64,000 bases of DNA from DASPNM01 sp035626515 (GCA_035626515.1 DASPNM010000019.1:1-64000), one strand, 5' to 3'; positions 24,670 to 34,808 are shown, counted from the first letter of the stretch. Numbers and translations are program-made. Notes: generated from the sequence alone by a model not told the origin.

Positions 24670-26199
24670 ATGTATTTCTGCACCCGATATTTCCTGATAA
24701 TTTGCTGCCTGCTGCAACAGTTGCTGCCGAAGGCGCAGCCCAACTATGAGTTCCGCGGTGTGTGGATCGCCTCTGTGGACAACATTGACTGGCCGATCCG
24801 GGGGATGCTGAACGTGGACAACCAGAAAAAAGAATACATCCGCCAGCTTGACATGCACCAGCAAAACGGGATGAACGCTGTGATCGTACAGGTTCGCCCG
24901 GCGGCCGACGCCTTCTATCCTTCCCCCTACGAACCATGGAGCCAGTGGCTGACGGGCACTCAGGGGAAACCACCCTCCCCCTATTACGACCCGCTTGAGT
25001 TCATGATCCGCGAAGCGCACCGCCGCGGCATGGAGTTTCATGCCTGGTGCAATCCCTACCGCGCGGATTTTCGCATTGGAGGCTCCTCGATCGGGCCGGC
25101 GCACATTACGCGGCTGCACCCTGAATGGTTTCTGGATTACGGCGACAAGCGTTATTTCGATCCCGCCAACAGGGACGTGCAACGGTTTGTGGTGAACGTG
25201 ATCGCCGACATCGTCCGCCGTTACAATGTGGACGCGATCCACATGGACGACTATTTTTATCCTTACCGTATCGCCGGCAAAGAATTTCCTGATTCCATTT
25301 CATACGCGCGGTCGGGAAGCCTGCTCAATAAAGAAGACTGGCGGCGCAGCAATGTGGACTCGATCATCCGTCAGCTGAGTGTCGCGATCAAAAAAGAAAA
25401 CCCGCATTGCCAGTTTGGGATCTCTCCTTTCAGCGTCTGGCGCAATCGCGACCGCGATCCGCAGGGAAGCGACAGCCAGGCTGGGCAAACGAATTACGAC
25501 GACCTGTATGCCGACATCCTGCTCTGGCTGAGAAAAGGATGGATTGATTATGTTGCGCCGCAGCTTTATCTGGAGATCGGACATCCGCGTGTTGCTTATG
25601 AAAAAATGCTGGACTGGTGGAGTCGCCACAGTTACGGAAAGCATTTATACATCGGCCACGGAATTTACCGCGCGGGGTCCACTGCTCCTGCAAACGCCGC
25701 ATTCAATAACCCGCTCGAATTGCCGAACCAGCTGCGCCTGTTGCGCGCAACGCCACAGGCGCTGGGGAGCATTTTTTTCAGCAGCAAAAGCTTCAACAGA
25801 AATCCTAACGGTTGGAACGACAGCCTGCAAAAAAACTTCTACCGGCTGCCTGCCTTGATCCCGCCCATGTCCTGGATAGACAACCGGAAACCTTCATCGC
25901 CGCGCGTGGAGGTAAATCTGTTGGACAGCATGCTGCGCCTGACCATACGACCGGTGAAGGACACAGTGGCGGTAAAATTTTATGTACTGTACAAAACGGA
26001 AGGCGATACCGGGGCCTTCCGGCAAATCGAGAAGATCATCCTGCCGGAAAACGGGCTCGCTCACTCCACCACGCTCCGCTCCGGGGTCAACTCGACCCAG
26101 TTTTCCGTCACTGCAGTCAGCCGAACGAACAACGAAAGCGAACCGGTCCGGTTCCGCATTTCCCGCCTCGCGAGTAAGAAATGGACCGTCGCGGAATGA
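24670..26199 (+). CDS. GHL10 family (glycoside hydrolase-like) secreted protein
   Basis: A signal peptide precedes YEFRGVWIASVDNIDWP, the classic N-terminus of the GHL10/DUF187 family. NAVIVQVRPAADAFYPS, FHAWCNPYRADF and DAIHMDDYFYPY follow as the barrel strands. The last 100 residues look like a fibronectin-type beta domain (VKFYVLYKTEGDTG). Members are lipoprotein-like or periplasmic proteins thought to act on peptidoglycan-like or plant glycans. The gene sits 6 bp behind marR. Confidence 0.9.
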   Translation: MYFCTRYFLIICCLLQQLLPKAQPNYEFRGVWIASVDNIDWPIRGMLNVDNQKKEYIRQLDMHQQNGMNAVIVQVRPAADAFYPSPYEPWSQWLTGTQGKPPSPYYDPLEFMIREAHRRGMEFHAWCNPYRADFRIGGSSIGPAHITRLHPEWFLDYGDKRYFDPANRDVQRFVVNVIADIVRRYNVDAIHMDDYFYPYRIAGKEFPDSISYARSGSLLNKEDWRRSNVDSIIRQLSVAIKKENPHCQFGISPFSVWRNRDRDPQGSDSQAGQTNYDDLYADILLWLRKGWIDYVAPQLYLEIGHPRVAYEKMLDWWSRHSYGKHLYIGHGIYRAGSTAPANAAFNNPLELPNQLRLLRATPQALGSIFFSSKSFNRNPNGWNDSLQKNFYRLPALIPPMSWIDNRKPSSPRVEVNLLDSMLRLTIRPVKDTVAVKFYVLYKTEGDTGAFRQIEKIILPENGLAHSTTLRSGVNSTQFSVTAVSRTNNESEPVRFRISRLASKKWTVAE

Positions 26200-26406
26200 T
26201 CATTCCGGGTGATCGTCGGGCTCATACATGGGGGCTGCCTTGGCGCGGCTGAAAGCCTTGCTGCGGTTCTTCTGATGCAACGGTGCCACTTCGGGGCTGC
26301 CGCCTTCATTCACACGTGCCCTTCTCCGTCTCCTGATCAGGTACACAGCCAGACCCGTTGCGGCCAGCGCTCCGAGAGAAGAAGCAATAATTTGTTTCCG
26401 GTTCAT
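26200..26406 (-). CDS. small single-helix membrane protein
   Basis: The 68-residue product (MNRKQIIASSLGALAATGLAV...) has one membrane helix ending in LIRRRRRAR, then a polar tail. An ATG three codons earlier (26415) is possible. It converges with the GHL10 gene with no gap. No family is recognised. Confidence 0.55.
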   Translation of the reverse strand: MNRKQIIASSLGALAATGLAVYLIRRRRRARVNEGGSPEVAPLHQKNRSKAFSRAKAAPMYEPDDHPE

Positions 26407-26468
26407 AAAAATCACTTTGGTTTTACAATTTGCAATACATGTGCCACGGGGTGCGCGATTTGTTCACA

Positions 26469-26987
26469 CTATTTCACTCCGTGCTGATGCAGCGGCGTGG
26501 GCTCGCGCGAGTCGCGCGTCTGGTTTCGCTTCGCATAAAAAGGCAGGATAATACCCGCAAAGGATCCCACGCTGAAATTCACCAAAGTCGCTGCAATGAA
26601 CACGTGGGAGCTCAATCCTTCAGTCCTGTCAATGATGGTGTTTCCAGGCTCACTGGTCAACACCTTGTCCGCATCGCTGCTAAAGTAACCGGGTATCATG
26701 ACTGCAAGGAGAATAAAGCAGATCGCGCAGGAAATGAAAACTCCGATAATGGTAGTGACGTGCGAGGCGAAAACGAGGGAAACCGTGCTCTCGTTCTCTT
26801 TTCGCTTGCGGTTTTCCTGCATTGTGTGCACCCATATCACAATGAGGAAGAGAAAGCTGCCAACGTACAGGATCCAGCTGAGGGTATAATCGGCCGACTG
26901 GATGTAAATAAACGCTGTCACGCAAAACAACAGGGCTGCCAACGCCCCGGCTCTCAGCGACGAAACGAGGTTCACCTTCTTTAACAT
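26469..26987 (-). CDS. DUF4199-like membrane protein
   Basis: I start at the ATG at 26987 (MLKKVNLVSSLRAGAL); the frame is open to 27053 without membrane or protein-like character. Four membrane helices are seen: ALAALLFCVTAFIYI, WILYVGSFLFLIVIWV, IGVFISCAICFILLAVMI and VNFSVGSFAGIILPF. The general layout resembles the DUF4199 family of the Bacteroidota. Function is unknown. Confidence 0.6.
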   Translation of the reverse strand: MLKKVNLVSSLRAGALAALLFCVTAFIYIQSADYTLSWILYVGSFLFLIVIWVHTMQENRKRKENESTVSLVFASHVTTIIGVFISCAICFILLAVMIPGYFSSDADKVLTSEPGNTIIDRTEGLSSHVFIAATLVNFSVGSFAGIILPFYAKRNQTRDSREPTPLHQHGVK

Positions 26988-27133
26988 ACCCGATTCGTTG
27001 AAAAACCTATGCCAGAGATGGGCCTTTGGGACGGAAATAAGGGTTGACGGCATTGTAGAAAAAACTCCGCTTGGAGATCATTCTTCATATGGTACACCCT
27101 TTGCACGGGTATGGGCAGGAGACAAAATACTTT

Positions 27134-27337
27134 ATGAAAACAGTTTTACGCTGCTTCAGCGGGCTGGCCGTGAGCGTAACGGGACTTGTCCTCTATCTTT
27201 TGGGACACATTCGCCAAAAAACAGAGGCCATGCTGAGCCGCATTTCGGATGAGGGCTACGAAACCGCCTACGACATCCTGTATCCCGGCGAAGAAAGCAA
27301 CGACAACCTGCATTACGGTCCTGTTATCCCTGAATAA
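27134..27337 (+). CDS. 67-residue membrane-anchored protein upstream of PAP2 phosphatase
   Basis: From the ATG at 27134 the product has one N-terminal helix (LAVSVTGLVLYLLG) and a soluble acidic tail (DEGYETAYDILYPGEES). The frame is open to 27071, but the earlier part is not protein-like. It ends 13 bp before the PAP2 gene and may share its transcript. Confidence 0.5.
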   Translation: MKTVLRCFSGLAVSVTGLVLYLLGHIRQKTEAMLSRISDEGYETAYDILYPGEESNDNLHYGPVIPE

Positions 27338-27350
27338 GCAGAGCTGCAGC

Positions 27351-28073
27351 ATGCTCTTTGTACCCCTCTCAGGAATGCAAACGCGGGAAAAACGATTCTG
27401 GACCGGAGCTGCACTCGTGTCGGGCGAGATGGTTGCTACCATGCTGTTGTTTACCGGGGCGGTGGTAAGTTTTTTCTTTCTCACGCGCGAGCGTTGGCGG
27501 CGATACAAAAAATGGGATTTGAACGCGTTCGAACGGGTACAGCGGCTTGTCAGTCCTTCCAACAACCGGCGCATGCTGTTCATCACAGCCCTGGGGAAAC
27601 ACCAGTTCCTGGTGCCCGCGAATCTTTCCGTTTTGGGATGGTACCTGTTTGTTCGTAAGCACACCTGGTTCTCGGTGCGCGTGGTCTCGATTGCGTTGAG
27701 CAGCCTCGGGCTTATGCTGCTGTTCAAAAAGATCTTCAGCCGCAAGCGCCCTGCGAACCCTTTGCTTTCCCCAGTGCGCGGGATGAGCTTTCCTTCAGGA
27801 CACGCGATGATGAGCACCACGTTTTACGGATTGCTGATCTACATCATCACGCAAAAATCCGGACCGGCCGCGCAGGCAGCCCTGATCCCGCCGCTCGTGC
27901 TGCTGATCCTCGCCGTGGGCTTCAGCCGCATCTACCTCCGGGTCCACTACACCAGCGATGTACTCGCCGGACACACGATCGGGCTTGCGTGGCTCGGGCT
28001 ATCGTTAAATACGATTCGCAGGCTGGAAGCCTTCAACCGCGAACAGGTTAGACGGTTGACATCTCCGGGTTAA
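27351..28073 (+). CDS. PAP2 superfamily phosphatase
   Basis: The three family signatures are present: KKIFSRKRP, SFPSGHAMMS and SRIYLRVHYTSDVLAG. Together they give the acid phosphatase active site with Arg, His and His. Six membrane helices can be drawn. It may dephosphorylate lipid phosphates such as undecaprenyl pyrophosphate or phosphatidate. The start is uncertain: the ATG at 27351 (used here) or 27375 both fit. Confidence 0.88.
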   Translation: MLFVPLSGMQTREKRFWTGAALVSGEMVATMLLFTGAVVSFFFLTRERWRRYKKWDLNAFERVQRLVSPSNNRRMLFITALGKHQFLVPANLSVLGWYLFVRKHTWFSVRVVSIALSSLGLMLLFKKIFSRKRPANPLLSPVRGMSFPSGHAMMSTTFYGLLIYIITQKSGPAAQAALIPPLVLLILAVGFSRIYLRVHYTSDVLAGHTIGLAWLGLSLNTIRRLEAFNREQVRRLTSPG

Positions 28074-28096
28074 AACATAATTTTTTTGGAGCAAGT

Positions 28097-28114
28097 GTTT
28101 AACGGCTGTTAAAC
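28097..28114. repeat. perfect inverted repeat, 7-bp arms
   Basis: GTTTAAC and GTTAAAC surround GGCT, 64 bases before the subtilisin gene. No T tract follows, so a regulator site is more likely than a terminator. Confidence 0.35.
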
Positions 28115-28177
28115 CGCTTTCCGTTAGGGATCCAGGGCATAATAAATGCTCCATGCGGGCGCTCTAATTGAGATACC

Positions 28178-29347
28178 ATGCGCCAAAAAATATCAATCGT
28201 CGTCCTCATTTCGGGCCTGGCATTTGTCGCTGCGTGCAGCAAGCAGGATGTGGCGGCACCTTCGAACCCCTCTGAAACTTGCGTGAGCGGACAAAGCAGC
28301 AGCCGGATCATTCAGGGACAATACATTGTCGCGCTCCGCCCTGCTCCGGACAACCAGGGAGCAATGAGCACACAGCGGGTTGCCAACGAAAGCAGTCAGC
28401 TGCTTGCGCGGAACCAGATCAGCTCGGCTGCCGTTCAAAAAACATTCGGCGGTGCGCCCGGTGGTTTTGTAGCCCGCCTTTCGGACGATGAAGCGGCCCG
28501 GCTTCAAAATGATGAGTATGTTGAGGCCATTGAACCGGATCGCATTATTTCGCTCGGCAACTGTTTCACCGTGGCGGAACCTCGACTGCTTACGTGGAAC
28601 ATCCGTCGTGTAGGTTACGGCAACGGAATCGGCAAGCGGGCCTGGATTATCGACACCGGCGTTGATTTTGAGCACCCGGACCTCAACGTGGACCAGGCAA
28701 AAAGCAAGTCCTTTGTATCCGGGATCAGCTCGGCCGATGACGAGAACGGACACGGCACGCATGTGGCCGGCATCATAGCGGGAAAGAACAATACTTTCGG
28801 GGTTCTTGGAGTCGCTTCCGGCGCCACGGTTATCGGGTTGAAGGTGATGGACAACAGCGGCCAGGGCACTCTTTCGTCAGTGATCCAGGCGCTCGGATAC
28901 GTGATCAACAACGGGTCGGCGGGAGACGTTGTAAACATGAGCCTCGGCGATGATGAAGGCGTTTCGGAAATTTTGGACCAACAGGTGCGCAATACTGCAG
29001 CGAGAGGAATTTTTGTTGCAATAGCGGCAGGCAATGACCGCGTGCTGGCCAGTGGCTTCTCTCCCGGTCGTGTAAATGCTCCGAACGTGTACACGGTCTC
29101 GGCAGTGGACAGCCTGGATCAGTTCGCAGGATTCTCCAACTACGGTAACGACGCGGTAGACTTCGCAGCCCCTGGTGTGCGTATTCTCTCTACTTACCCC
29201 GGCGGGCGCTATGCTTATATGAGTGGGACTTCGATGGCAGCGCCTCACGTCGCGGGATTGCTGCTGCTGAGAGGAAGGGCAATTTCTTCTTCCGGAACGG
29301 CCCAGAACGACCCGGATGGCGTCCCCGACCCAATCGCACATTATTAG
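28178..29347 (+). CDS. subtilisin-like (S8) serine protease, lipoprotein
   Basis: A lipoprotein signal ends in VAAC (Cys20). An inhibitor I9-like propeptide (QYIVALRP ... YVEAIEPDRIISL) covers about 47-125. The catalytic triad is D159 in IIDTGVD, H191 in HGTHVAG and S351 in GTSMAAP, with N285 as the oxyanion residue. The protein should be surface-attached and digest protein. A second secreted protease (metzincin) occurs at 7409. It is monocistronic. Confidence 0.93.
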   Translation: MRQKISIVVLISGLAFVAACSKQDVAAPSNPSETCVSGQSSSRIIQGQYIVALRPAPDNQGAMSTQRVANESSQLLARNQISSAAVQKTFGGAPGGFVARLSDDEAARLQNDEYVEAIEPDRIISLGNCFTVAEPRLLTWNIRRVGYGNGIGKRAWIIDTGVDFEHPDLNVDQAKSKSFVSGISSADDENGHGTHVAGIIAGKNNTFGVLGVASGATVIGLKVMDNSGQGTLSSVIQALGYVINNGSAGDVVNMSLGDDEGVSEILDQQVRNTAARGIFVAIAAGNDRVLASGFSPGRVNAPNVYTVSAVDSLDQFAGFSNYGNDAVDFAAPGVRILSTYPGGRYAYMSGTSMAAPHVAGLLLLRGRAISSSGTAQNDPDGVPDPIAHY

Positions 29348-29385
29348 TAAAAGGATCCGACTCCACTCCCGACTCCCGATTAAAA

Positions 29386-29417
29386 GTAAAGGCCTCCGCA
29401 ATTGCGAAGACCTTTAC
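29386..29417. terminator. probable bidirectional terminator between converging genes
   Basis: GTAAAGG (29386-29392) pairs with CCTTTAC (29411-29417), and CGCAATTGCG lies inside. The T-rich tail TTTACTTTTAAT is on the - strand side. Confidence 0.5.
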
Positions 29418-29436
29418 AGGATCAAACCCTCAAAAA

Positions 29437-30054
29437 CTACTCCGTTGAATCTTTTGAATCCTTTATTGGTTTTTCCTTGGTTTCAACGCCACCCGTAACG
29501 GCCTTCTTCTTCATCACCTTCCCATTCTCATCAATCAGCAACTTCACCCTGTCGCTGCCTTTTTCCAGGGTGATCTCGTAGGCGTTACGGTCCTTGTCAT
29601 TCTCCATGTGAGCGGAAGTGATGGTGTAACCCGGGTACGCCGAATTGATTGCGCCGGTTACTGCCGTCGGCAGCGTGGAAAAATCGGCAACGTTGGTAAC
29701 TGTTCCTACCCACTGGTCGTCGTCATACCAAACCCAGTAATCACGGCCTTCCCAGTTGAAGCGAGCCGCATAATCGCTCGTGTCGAGCTCCGGCCAGCCG
29801 CTCCATTCCCATTCGATCGGCCTGTTGGCCGGATCGAACCGGTACCAGGTCACGTTCGTAGCGTTGGGATACTTCGTCTGGAAGCTGGTGCGCGTATTTG
29901 CAGGCACTTCTATTGAGCTGTATCCCGTGTTGGTGTTCGTGTTGTCGTATGTCGTCGTGGTCGTGTCGGTTGTTTCCTTTTCCGATCCGGAATTTTTGCA
30001 CGAACCCAGCAACGCAAACGCGGCGATCACCAGTATACCATACTTTGCTTTCAT
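29437..30054 (-). CDS. PepSY-like lipoprotein
   Basis: After a lipoprotein signal (LLGSC, Cys19) comes a Thr-rich linker, then two related beta-rich modules. The first has SFQTKYPNATNVTWYR and the second has AINSAYPGYTITSA, both with the Y-P pattern of the PepSY-like (PF11396) putative beta-lactamase-inhibitor fold. The C-terminus is Lys-rich (KEKPIKDSKD). The ATG at 30054 gives the natural signal. A role in inhibiting or sensing envelope enzymes is only a family guess. Confidence 0.7.
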   Translation of the reverse strand: MKAKYGILVIAAFALLGSCKNSGSEKETTDTTTTTYDNTNTNTGYSSIEVPANTRTSFQTKYPNATNVTWYRFDPANRPIEWEWSGWPELDTSDYAARFNWEGRDYWVWYDDDQWVGTVTNVADFSTLPTAVTGAINSAYPGYTITSAHMENDKDRNAYEITLEKGSDRVKLLIDENGKVMKKKAVTGGVETKEKPIKDSKDSTE

Positions 30055-30298
30055 AAGAATCATTTTTGTGTCCCTTGTGAATCCCTGACTTGCTCAGGTT
30101 GTCGGCCATAATAAATAAATTATTATGCCAAGCGCGAGGTACGATGGAGATAGAAAGAATTATCCATTAGAAATTAGAACGCCATACAAGGCATTATTTT
30201 ATATAGAGAAAAAAACTCCGAACCGGCGTGTTCTCCCGACACGTTTCACTGATTCGGTAGTAAACGGGATTTGTTGTAGAAGAAATTCCACGACGGGC

Positions 30299-32761
30299 TT
30301 AGAGCCATTTGTTTCGGACCCAGTCCCACTTGGTGAAGCTTACTTTGAACTGGACGGGGTTGTTGAACTTGTTTGCGGCCGATCCGGCGATGTAAACACC
30401 GAGCTTGAATCTGGTGAGCGGGTTGAACGGCCATTTAAATACACGTTCGATGCCTGCGAAAGCCTCCACGTAACGGAGATCCCGTTCAGGTGCCACCAGG
30501 AAGCCGGTTCCCGCCACTTCCCGCAACTGCAGCTTTTTCATGAATGGGATCTTGTTGATCAAAACTCCATTGAATTCGTGCACATGATGGAATTCGAAAT
30601 GCCAACGAAACACTGCGAAAGTGGAGTCGAGGGACTGAAAGGAGCGCTCGGGATTCCGGAACCAGAAAGGATCTCCCTGCCGCTGATACTGGTAATCGAC
30701 AAGCCGCAGGTCGCGGGTGTTCAGGAATTGACCCGTCTTGAAGCGATAGGAAGACGTTCCCAACGTTCCCAGTTTCATCCGCTGCTCCAGTCCCAGCTCC
30801 AGGTAATCAAAATCGATAGCGCTTCCAAAAAGGCCGCTAATACCTTTTCTCCATTCAATGAACACCGTCGGCCATTTTGAACCAAGAATGATCTTCTCCT
30901 TCGGCTCCCGGATGTATTTCTGAGCGGGAGTGTAGCGGAAGTGGATGCTTCCATAGGCAGCATTGTACGGATCGAACTGCACCACCTGGTTATCCCCAAG
31001 CCAGCCGGGGAAAAGGCTATCAATTTTCGGGTTGATCTCGTAGTCTTTCACCGAGCGGCGGAACGCAATGCGAAAACCGTTGCGCAGCTCAAACCCGTTG
31101 AACAGCTCCACGGAATGATAGAGGCCGAAATAGTTGTTCAGATAAATATTGCTGCGCTTCAGGTTGTTAATCCACGCGTCGTTTTCGAAGATCTTCGCAA
31201 AGTCGCGGCCGCCGGAAATAGTAAACTCTCCCCGGCTGAACGGGTTATACAGGTGCGTCACGGCAAGGTTTCCCTTCAGATCCATGTTGCGAAATCCATA
31301 GTTCAGATCTGTCCGCACATTCAGCCGCTTCCGGCTCGGGAAAATGCGGTCGTAAGAAGCGGGGATCTTAATGCGTGTGCCCCCAAATTCCAAAAACTGA
31401 AACATGGAGGTAAGCGAGCTGAAGACCCACTGCCGTTCCTTTTCGTGATTGTTCAGGACCACGCCCCAGAGCAACACCTTGTCCCAAGTGATGCGATTGA
31501 TGACGCGATCCATGGAATCCAGGTACGCCTTGGTATGCGTGACGTGGTAAATACTGTCCTTATACTGGATGAAGCGGATTTCCTTTTCTGTAAGCGGCTC
31601 GCTGCGCACCTGGTTCCAGAACGAGCTGTCTTTTTCGTAGGCCTCCCGGGCCGTCACGCTCATCTCGTTGTTGAAATAGCGGCGGTCGAAGCTCTTTCGC
31701 AGCTCGAAGTTGCGGTACACCGCCACGGTTTCGCCGGTTACCTTTCCTATCGGCGTTTTTGAATAATAGCGAAATTTCTGGCGCGTGATCATCCACGCAG
31801 TACTGTTTACAAGCTCGTACTGCTGGCTGATCTCGAAATGATCGTATTCAGGAAGGTGAAACGCAGGAAGCTCGAACCGCGACTGCAGCACGGTCATCAT
31901 GCTGTCGGACACAATGATTTCGCCTTCTACGGTGGCATTGCTCAGCTGCCGGGGCTTTATACTGATCGTGTAGATTCTTTCCTTTCCGCGACGTTCCATG
32001 CGGATCGTCCGGAAACGGTAAGCCATGAGGCCGCTGTAGCTGATGGGAGAGATGAAGGGAATTTCCGAGATGCCCGGAGCCCGCAATACGTTGTGGTAAA
32101 GATTGAAATCCCCTTCCGTTGCCGACAGGTAAAACAGTCGGGATGCATCCCCTCTTTTTGTTACAGCCAGCCGCTGCTCCTTGTAATCCTGGGGTGAAGC
32201 ATAGTCGAGCCTGAGCGAGATTTCGGCCATGTTCATCTGGTCCAGCTCGCGTGCCCGGAGGGTGTCGCCTTTTTTCGGGAACGAATCTATCTGGATTGCC
32301 TTGATGTAAATGTTGCAGCTGTAGGGTCCGGCCGCCGACAGGATGTCCTGCTTTTTGTCAATCAGCTTGCGGATGATCTCTTCCGCGCGATCCCGCGCCT
32401 TCACGCGTACCACCACCTCGCCGAGATCTTTCGCCATCTCCTGCAGAATGAAATTCTGTTCCTGGTTTTGCGTGAGACTGATGGAAACAAGCTGCGGCTC
32501 AAATCCCACCATGGTTACAATCACATCGTATTTGCCCCCCTCAAGATCAAAAGAAAAGCTGCCATCCTCGCGGGTCAGAACTCCCAGCCTCAGCTCTTTG
32601 ATCTGAACGCTCGCAAATGCAATGGGCTGAAGCTGCTTGTCAAATACTTTACCGCTGAGTGAAAAGGTTTGCCCAAAAGCAAAAGCCTGCAGTAACAGGC
32701 TGAGGGTCAGCAAACATAGGCACCTTTTCAACAACCGGAGGATTAGGGGGTTAAGTGACAA
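30299..32761 (-). CDS. DUF5686 family outer-membrane-type protein with carboxypeptidase regulatory-like domain
   Basis: A signal peptide leads to a CarboxypepD_reg-like beta sandwich (about 32-115: SLSGKVFDKQLQPIAFASV, then FILQEMAKDLGEVVV). The DUF5686 body follows, with segments such as ERAEEIIRKLIDKK-like RAEEIIRKLIDKK and PYSCNIYIKA. The last 350 residues are rich in Trp, Arg and aromatic beta-strands that look like an outer-membrane barrel. At 820 residues it has the family's usual size. Start codon is a TTG at 32761; a second TTG nine codons on is possible. The family is thought to resemble SusC-like transport or assembly; no ligand can be named. Confidence 0.85.
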   Translation of the reverse strand: MSLNPLILRLLKRCLCLLTLSLLLQAFAFGQTFSLSGKVFDKQLQPIAFASVQIKELRLGVLTREDGSFSFDLEGGKYDVIVTMVGFEPQLVSISLTQNQEQNFILQEMAKDLGEVVVRVKARDRAEEIIRKLIDKKQDILSAAGPYSCNIYIKAIQIDSFPKKGDTLRARELDQMNMAEISLRLDYASPQDYKEQRLAVTKRGDASRLFYLSATEGDFNLYHNVLRAPGISEIPFISPISYSGLMAYRFRTIRMERRGKERIYTISIKPRQLSNATVEGEIIVSDSMMTVLQSRFELPAFHLPEYDHFEISQQYELVNSTAWMITRQKFRYYSKTPIGKVTGETVAVYRNFELRKSFDRRYFNNEMSVTAREAYEKDSSFWNQVRSEPLTEKEIRFIQYKDSIYHVTHTKAYLDSMDRVINRITWDKVLLWGVVLNNHEKERQWVFSSLTSMFQFLEFGGTRIKIPASYDRIFPSRKRLNVRTDLNYGFRNMDLKGNLAVTHLYNPFSRGEFTISGGRDFAKIFENDAWINNLKRSNIYLNNYFGLYHSVELFNGFELRNGFRIAFRRSVKDYEINPKIDSLFPGWLGDNQVVQFDPYNAAYGSIHFRYTPAQKYIREPKEKIILGSKWPTVFIEWRKGISGLFGSAIDFDYLELGLEQRMKLGTLGTSSYRFKTGQFLNTRDLRLVDYQYQRQGDPFWFRNPERSFQSLDSTFAVFRWHFEFHHVHEFNGVLINKIPFMKKLQLREVAGTGFLVAPERDLRYVEAFAGIERVFKWPFNPLTRFKLGVYIAGSAANKFNNPVQFKVSFTKWDWVRNKWL

Positions 32762-33211
32762 AATTGCAACTATTTCGGGGCACCGGGAAATGAAGATTTT
32801 GCATTTAAACCAGCTTTAACATGTGCGCCGAACGTAAGGCTGATTAATGACCCGGTTGGTCACAATCCCGGCAGGCTTACAAGGAAGGGAATAAGGGGTT
32901 CTTCGTCTTTATTACCGGTCATGCGCCTGACGAAAACTTCGCTTTATTCAACGACCGAAGATTTTGTTTGTGGCGAAAATTTCTTGATAAGGGAAAAAAT
33001 ATTCCTTCTCCGTGGAAGAACGCTCAGGTATGAGTGAAATTTCCGTGCGTGCAGCGCACAACAATTCTTTTATGCGAACGTTGCCGCGGCCCTTTTGGAA
33101 ATGTTATTAATTTTACGGCCTGATTTTTGATAATTGGCCGGTTTTTTGACTCCAACACACTCCCGAAGTCAGAATTCTGCCACGGTCAGGAACCAAAAAA
33201 CTTAAGAGGAA
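32762..33211. other. intergenic region upstream of rpoN
   Basis: The 450 bases are AT-rich at both ends and hold no credible gene, RNA or repeat. Both divergent genes must have promoters here, but no complete TTG-N19/23-TAnnTTTG pair is seen. TAATTTTA at about 33109-33116 is the nearest fit for rpoN. Confidence 0.4.
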
Positions 33212-34699
33212 ATGGCGCTCAGCCAGGGACTACATCAGAAACTTTTACAGAGACTATCGCCGCAGCAGATCCAGCTAATGAAGTTGCTGCAAGTGCCGAC
33301 CGCAAATCTTGAAGAACGGATCAAGGAAGAGCTCGAGGAAAATCCCGCGCTGGAAATGGAAGAAGAAAAGCACGATGAGGCTGCGGATGACCTGAAAGAT
33401 GAATTTGCCGAGGCGCCCGAAGCGGAAGCGGAAAAAGACGGGAGCGAGGATGAGTACGATAACATTGACGTCAGCGAGTACCTCAACGCCGGCGATGACG
33501 ACGTAGCGGACTACCGCCTGCGCGACGACAATTACCCTGAAGAAGACGACAAACGACAGCTGCCGTTCAAGACGGAATCCAGCTTTTACGACCTGCTGCG
33601 CGACCAGTTGGGCCTGCTGAATCTCGACGAGCGCGAGAGGAAGATCGCGGAACAAATTGTCGGAAGTATCGACGAAGACGGTTACCTGCGCCGCGAAACC
33701 CCGGCCATTGTCGACGACCTGGCGTTTCGACAGAATATCCCTGCCACGGAAGAGGAAGTGGAAGCGATCATCAAAAAGATCCAGCAATTCGACCCGGCCG
33801 GAGTTGCGGCGCGCGACCTCCAGGAATGCCTGCTGCTTCAGCTGCAGCGCCAGAAGGATGAAGGTAAGAAAGTGGATACCGCCATGCTGGCCGTGAGAAA
33901 ATATTTCGACGAGTTCACGAAGAAACATTACGAAAAGATCCAGCGGGGGCTGAACCTCGACGACGACCAGCTCCGCGAAGTGATGCAGCAGATCACGAAG
34001 CTGAACCCCAAACCGGGGGGTGTTGTGAGCGCGACCAACAAGGCAGAGAGCTATGTTGTTCCCGACTTCTTTATTTATAACAACAACGGGAAGCTCGAGC
34101 TCACCCTGAACTCCCGGAATGCTCCCGAGCTCCGCATCAGCGAGGGCTACCGCGACATGCTCAAGGAGTACGACCGCGGCAGCAAGAAGGACAAGCGCCA
34201 GAAGGAAGCCGTGCTCTTTATCAAGCAAAAAATTGACGCCGCCAAGTGGTTCATTGATGCCATCAAGCAGCGGCAGCACACTCTCCTGAGCACGATGAAT
34301 GCGATCATGGAGCACCAGCGAGAGTTTTTCCTGACAGGGGATGAAACCACGCTGCGGCCAATGATCCTGAAGGACATTGCCGAGAAGACCAACCTCGACA
34401 TTTCTACGGTGAGCCGGGTGGCCAACAGCAAATTTGTCCAGACAGAGTTTGGAACTTACCGGCTAAAATTTTTCTTTAGTGAATCCCTGAGTACCGATTC
34501 GGGAGAGGAAGTATCCACGCGTGAAGTAAAGAAGATCCTAAGCAACCTGATTGAAGCCGAACACAAGAAGCGACCGTTGAGCGACGAGCGGCTCACGGAA
34601 TTGCTGCAGGAGCGGGGCTACAACATTGCCAGGCGCACCGTGGCGAAGTATCGCGAGCAGCTCAATATCCCGGTGGCAAGGTTGAGGAAGGAGTTGTAG
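33212..34699 (+). CDS. rpoN: RNA polymerase sigma-54 factor
   Basis: Region I is the Gln/Leu-rich start (QGLHQKLLQRLSPQQIQLMK). An acidic region II follows, from about 48 to 110. The core-binding domain has VGSIDEDGYLRRE and QQFDPAGVAARDLQECL. The C-terminal DNA-binding part ends with the RpoN box ARRTVAKYR at 473-481. The 495 residues match the family. It directs RNA polymerase to -24/-12 promoters, which need an AAA activator; none is encoded in the window. Confidence 0.97.
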   Translation: MALSQGLHQKLLQRLSPQQIQLMKLLQVPTANLEERIKEELEENPALEMEEEKHDEAADDLKDEFAEAPEAEAEKDGSEDEYDNIDVSEYLNAGDDDVADYRLRDDNYPEEDDKRQLPFKTESSFYDLLRDQLGLLNLDERERKIAEQIVGSIDEDGYLRRETPAIVDDLAFRQNIPATEEEVEAIIKKIQQFDPAGVAARDLQECLLLQLQRQKDEGKKVDTAMLAVRKYFDEFTKKHYEKIQRGLNLDDDQLREVMQQITKLNPKPGGVVSATNKAESYVVPDFFIYNNNGKLELTLNSRNAPELRISEGYRDMLKEYDRGSKKDKRQKEAVLFIKQKIDAAKWFIDAIKQRQHTLLSTMNAIMEHQREFFLTGDETTLRPMILKDIAEKTNLDISTVSRVANSKFVQTEFGTYRLKFFFSESLSTDSGEEVSTREVKKILSNLIEAEHKKRPLSDERLTELLQERGYNIARRTVAKYREQLNIPVARLRKEL

Positions 34700-34808
34700 A
34701 GGGAAGTTGAAAGGTTGATGGGTCGACAGGGTATTGTTTTATCAAATCCACCGGCCAGCTGACTCTCCCGCCTCCCGACTGTTGAGCGGCCGCCGGCACT
34801 TCCGACTA

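Noticed and set aside
24187..25242. 351-codon - strand frame opposite marR and the GHL10 gene
   Set aside because: Spans two clear genes in antisense; composition is that of a reversed coding strand.
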